DNA of 14,224 bases from Candidatus Methylomirabilota bacterium (GTDB taxonomy: Bacteria; Methylomirabilota; Methylomirabilia; Methylomirabilales; Methylomirabilaceae). The notes under the pieces are model-generated. The model ran no database searches. It saw only the letters and a list, made by a program, of their open reading frames with translations, and was not told the DNA's origin. Where the stretch lies: assembly GCA_028869615.1 (NCBI GenBank), contig JAGWRQ010000036.1, forward strand, positions 1-14,224. The letters are read 5' to 3'. Position 1 is the first letter of the stretch; every line of letters starts with the position of its first letter. Of the stretch, positions 13,567 through 14,224 are shown one piece after another. Position numbers and translations under genes: made by a program.

Positions 13567-14224
13567 TGAGACGACTCCAACGGGCGGATGGTCGATAACT
13601 GGTTCGCTTTGGCCCTCCGCCTCCCGTCCTGATCTCGGTATCGGCCGGCATCCCCGGCTTCAGCAAGCGCTCATGATTGTCCAGGCGGATCTTAACCCCG
13701 AAGACCAGGTTCACACGCTCCTTCTTGGTCTGGACCGTACGGGGGGTAAATTCGGCCTTCGAGCTGATCTCGATCACCTTTCCTTCGAAGCGCCTGTTCG
13801 GAAATGAATCGACGGTGACCGCCGCGTCCTGGCCGATACCGACCAACCCGATCTCCGACTCCGGGATGTAGACGCGCAGCCACAGATCATCAGGATCGAT
13901 GAGGATCACGATAGGAAACCCGGGATTGACGACCTCTCCTTGTTCGGCGCGCTTGGTGAGAACAATCGCGGAGAGGGGCGCCAGGATGGTGCTGTCGCGA
14001 AGTCGGACCTGGGCCACCTCAAGCGCCGCCTTTGCCCGATCGCGCTCGTGGCGGGCCGCCTCGATCACCTCCGGTCGAGGTCCCACCCGGACCAATTCGT
14101 ACCGTTCACGGGCGGCCTTGACCTGGCTCTGTGCAATCTCGACCCTGTTCTTGGCGCGATCTCGCTCTTGCGCGGAAATGGCCCCTTCTTTGAACAGGCT
14201 GTCAAACCGGTCCCAATCGTCCCT
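13559..14224 (-). CDS. HlyD/YbhG-type periplasmic adaptor protein, N-terminus outside the window
   Basis: The frame runs off the right edge in phase; 222 residues and the stop are visible. It opens with a coiled coil rich in Arg, Glu, Gln and Ala (RDDWDRFDSLFKEGAISAQE onward to about residue 100). The second lipoyl half follows (LRDSTILAPLSAIVLTKRAE), with QGEVVNPG and then IVILIDPDDLWLRVYIPESE of the barrel domain. LLKPGMPADTEI is the typical near-C-terminal motif. Such adaptors span the periplasm between inner-membrane exporter and outer-membrane channel. The TTG at 14095 is internal, not the start, because coiled-coil sequence continues upstream without a break. The last residues (after GGGG) are basic and poorly conserved. 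It is coupled to the ATPase gene by an eight-base overlap. Confidence 0.92.
   Translation of the reverse strand, partial: RDDWDRFDSLFKEGAISAQERDRAKNRVEIAQSQVKAARERYELVRVGPRPEVIEAARHERDRAKAALEVAQVRLRDSTILAPLSAIVLTKRAEQGEVVNPGFPIVILIDPDDLWLRVYIPESEIGLVGIGQDAAVTVDSFPNRRFEGKVIEISSKAEFTPRTVQTKKERVNLVFGVKIRLDNHERLLKPGMPADTEIRTGGGGPKRTSYRPSARWSRLNG

Overview
The window is a GC-rich bacterial chromosomal segment with ordinary, densely packed genes. No insertion sequence, phage gene, CRISPR array, rRNA or tRNA was seen. The lineage cannot be fixed from the sequence alone. Futalosine-pathway menaquinone synthesis (an MqnD-family protein), an RRM RNA-binding protein beside bS21, a membrane sensor domain of the 'PG..MK.NTALAF' type and a GAF histidine kinase fused to a receiver together suggest an environmental non-enteric Gram-negative. 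A Methylomirabilota (NC10), Nitrospirota or deltaproteobacteria-like organism would fit; this is an inference at low confidence.

Layout. (1) 1-1499, minus strand: the N-terminal part of a four-helix membrane sensor protein cut by the window edge, and upstream of it a LuxR-type regulator with a cysteine-rich sensory domain. AT-rich non-coding patches lie on both sides of the regulator gene and share a near-identical 15-base element. (2) 1850-5477, plus strand: family I inorganic pyrophosphatase, overlapped by an MFS permease gene, then an AT-rich promoter region and a GAF-HisKA-HATPase-REC hybrid histidine kinase. (3) 5544-7401: mqnD on the minus strand, divergent from a plus-strand rpsU-RRM pair. 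The roughly 300 bases between mqnD and rpsU hold two back-to-back promoters and, inside the rpsU leader, a hairpin followed by a T-run that looks like an attenuator. Two further hairpins sit between rpsU and the RRM gene, one directly after the rpsU stop and one directly before the RRM Shine-Dalgarno sequence. (4) 7476-14224, minus strand: a long co-directional run. Read in transcription order it is an HlyD-type adaptor (partial), ABC ATPase and ABC-2 permease (overlapping genes of one export system), then a gap with its own extended -10, then a TPR protein, an M48 CAAX-type membrane protease, an isoaspartyl peptidase/asparaginase of the Ntn-hydrolase family, and an AI-2E/PerM-type membrane protein.

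How they work together. The ABC block is a complete-looking tripartite export module with a single permease gene. The TPR-M48-asparaginase-PerM run looks like one transcription unit for envelope protein processing and damaged-peptide turnover, though functional coupling is only inferred from spacing. The rpsU-RRM pair is a translation/RNA-binding unit of a kind also known from cyanobacteria. Its layered leader and intercistronic structures are the best candidate for an undescribed regulatory system here. Nothing in the window amounts to a clearly novel defence, mobile or biosynthetic system.
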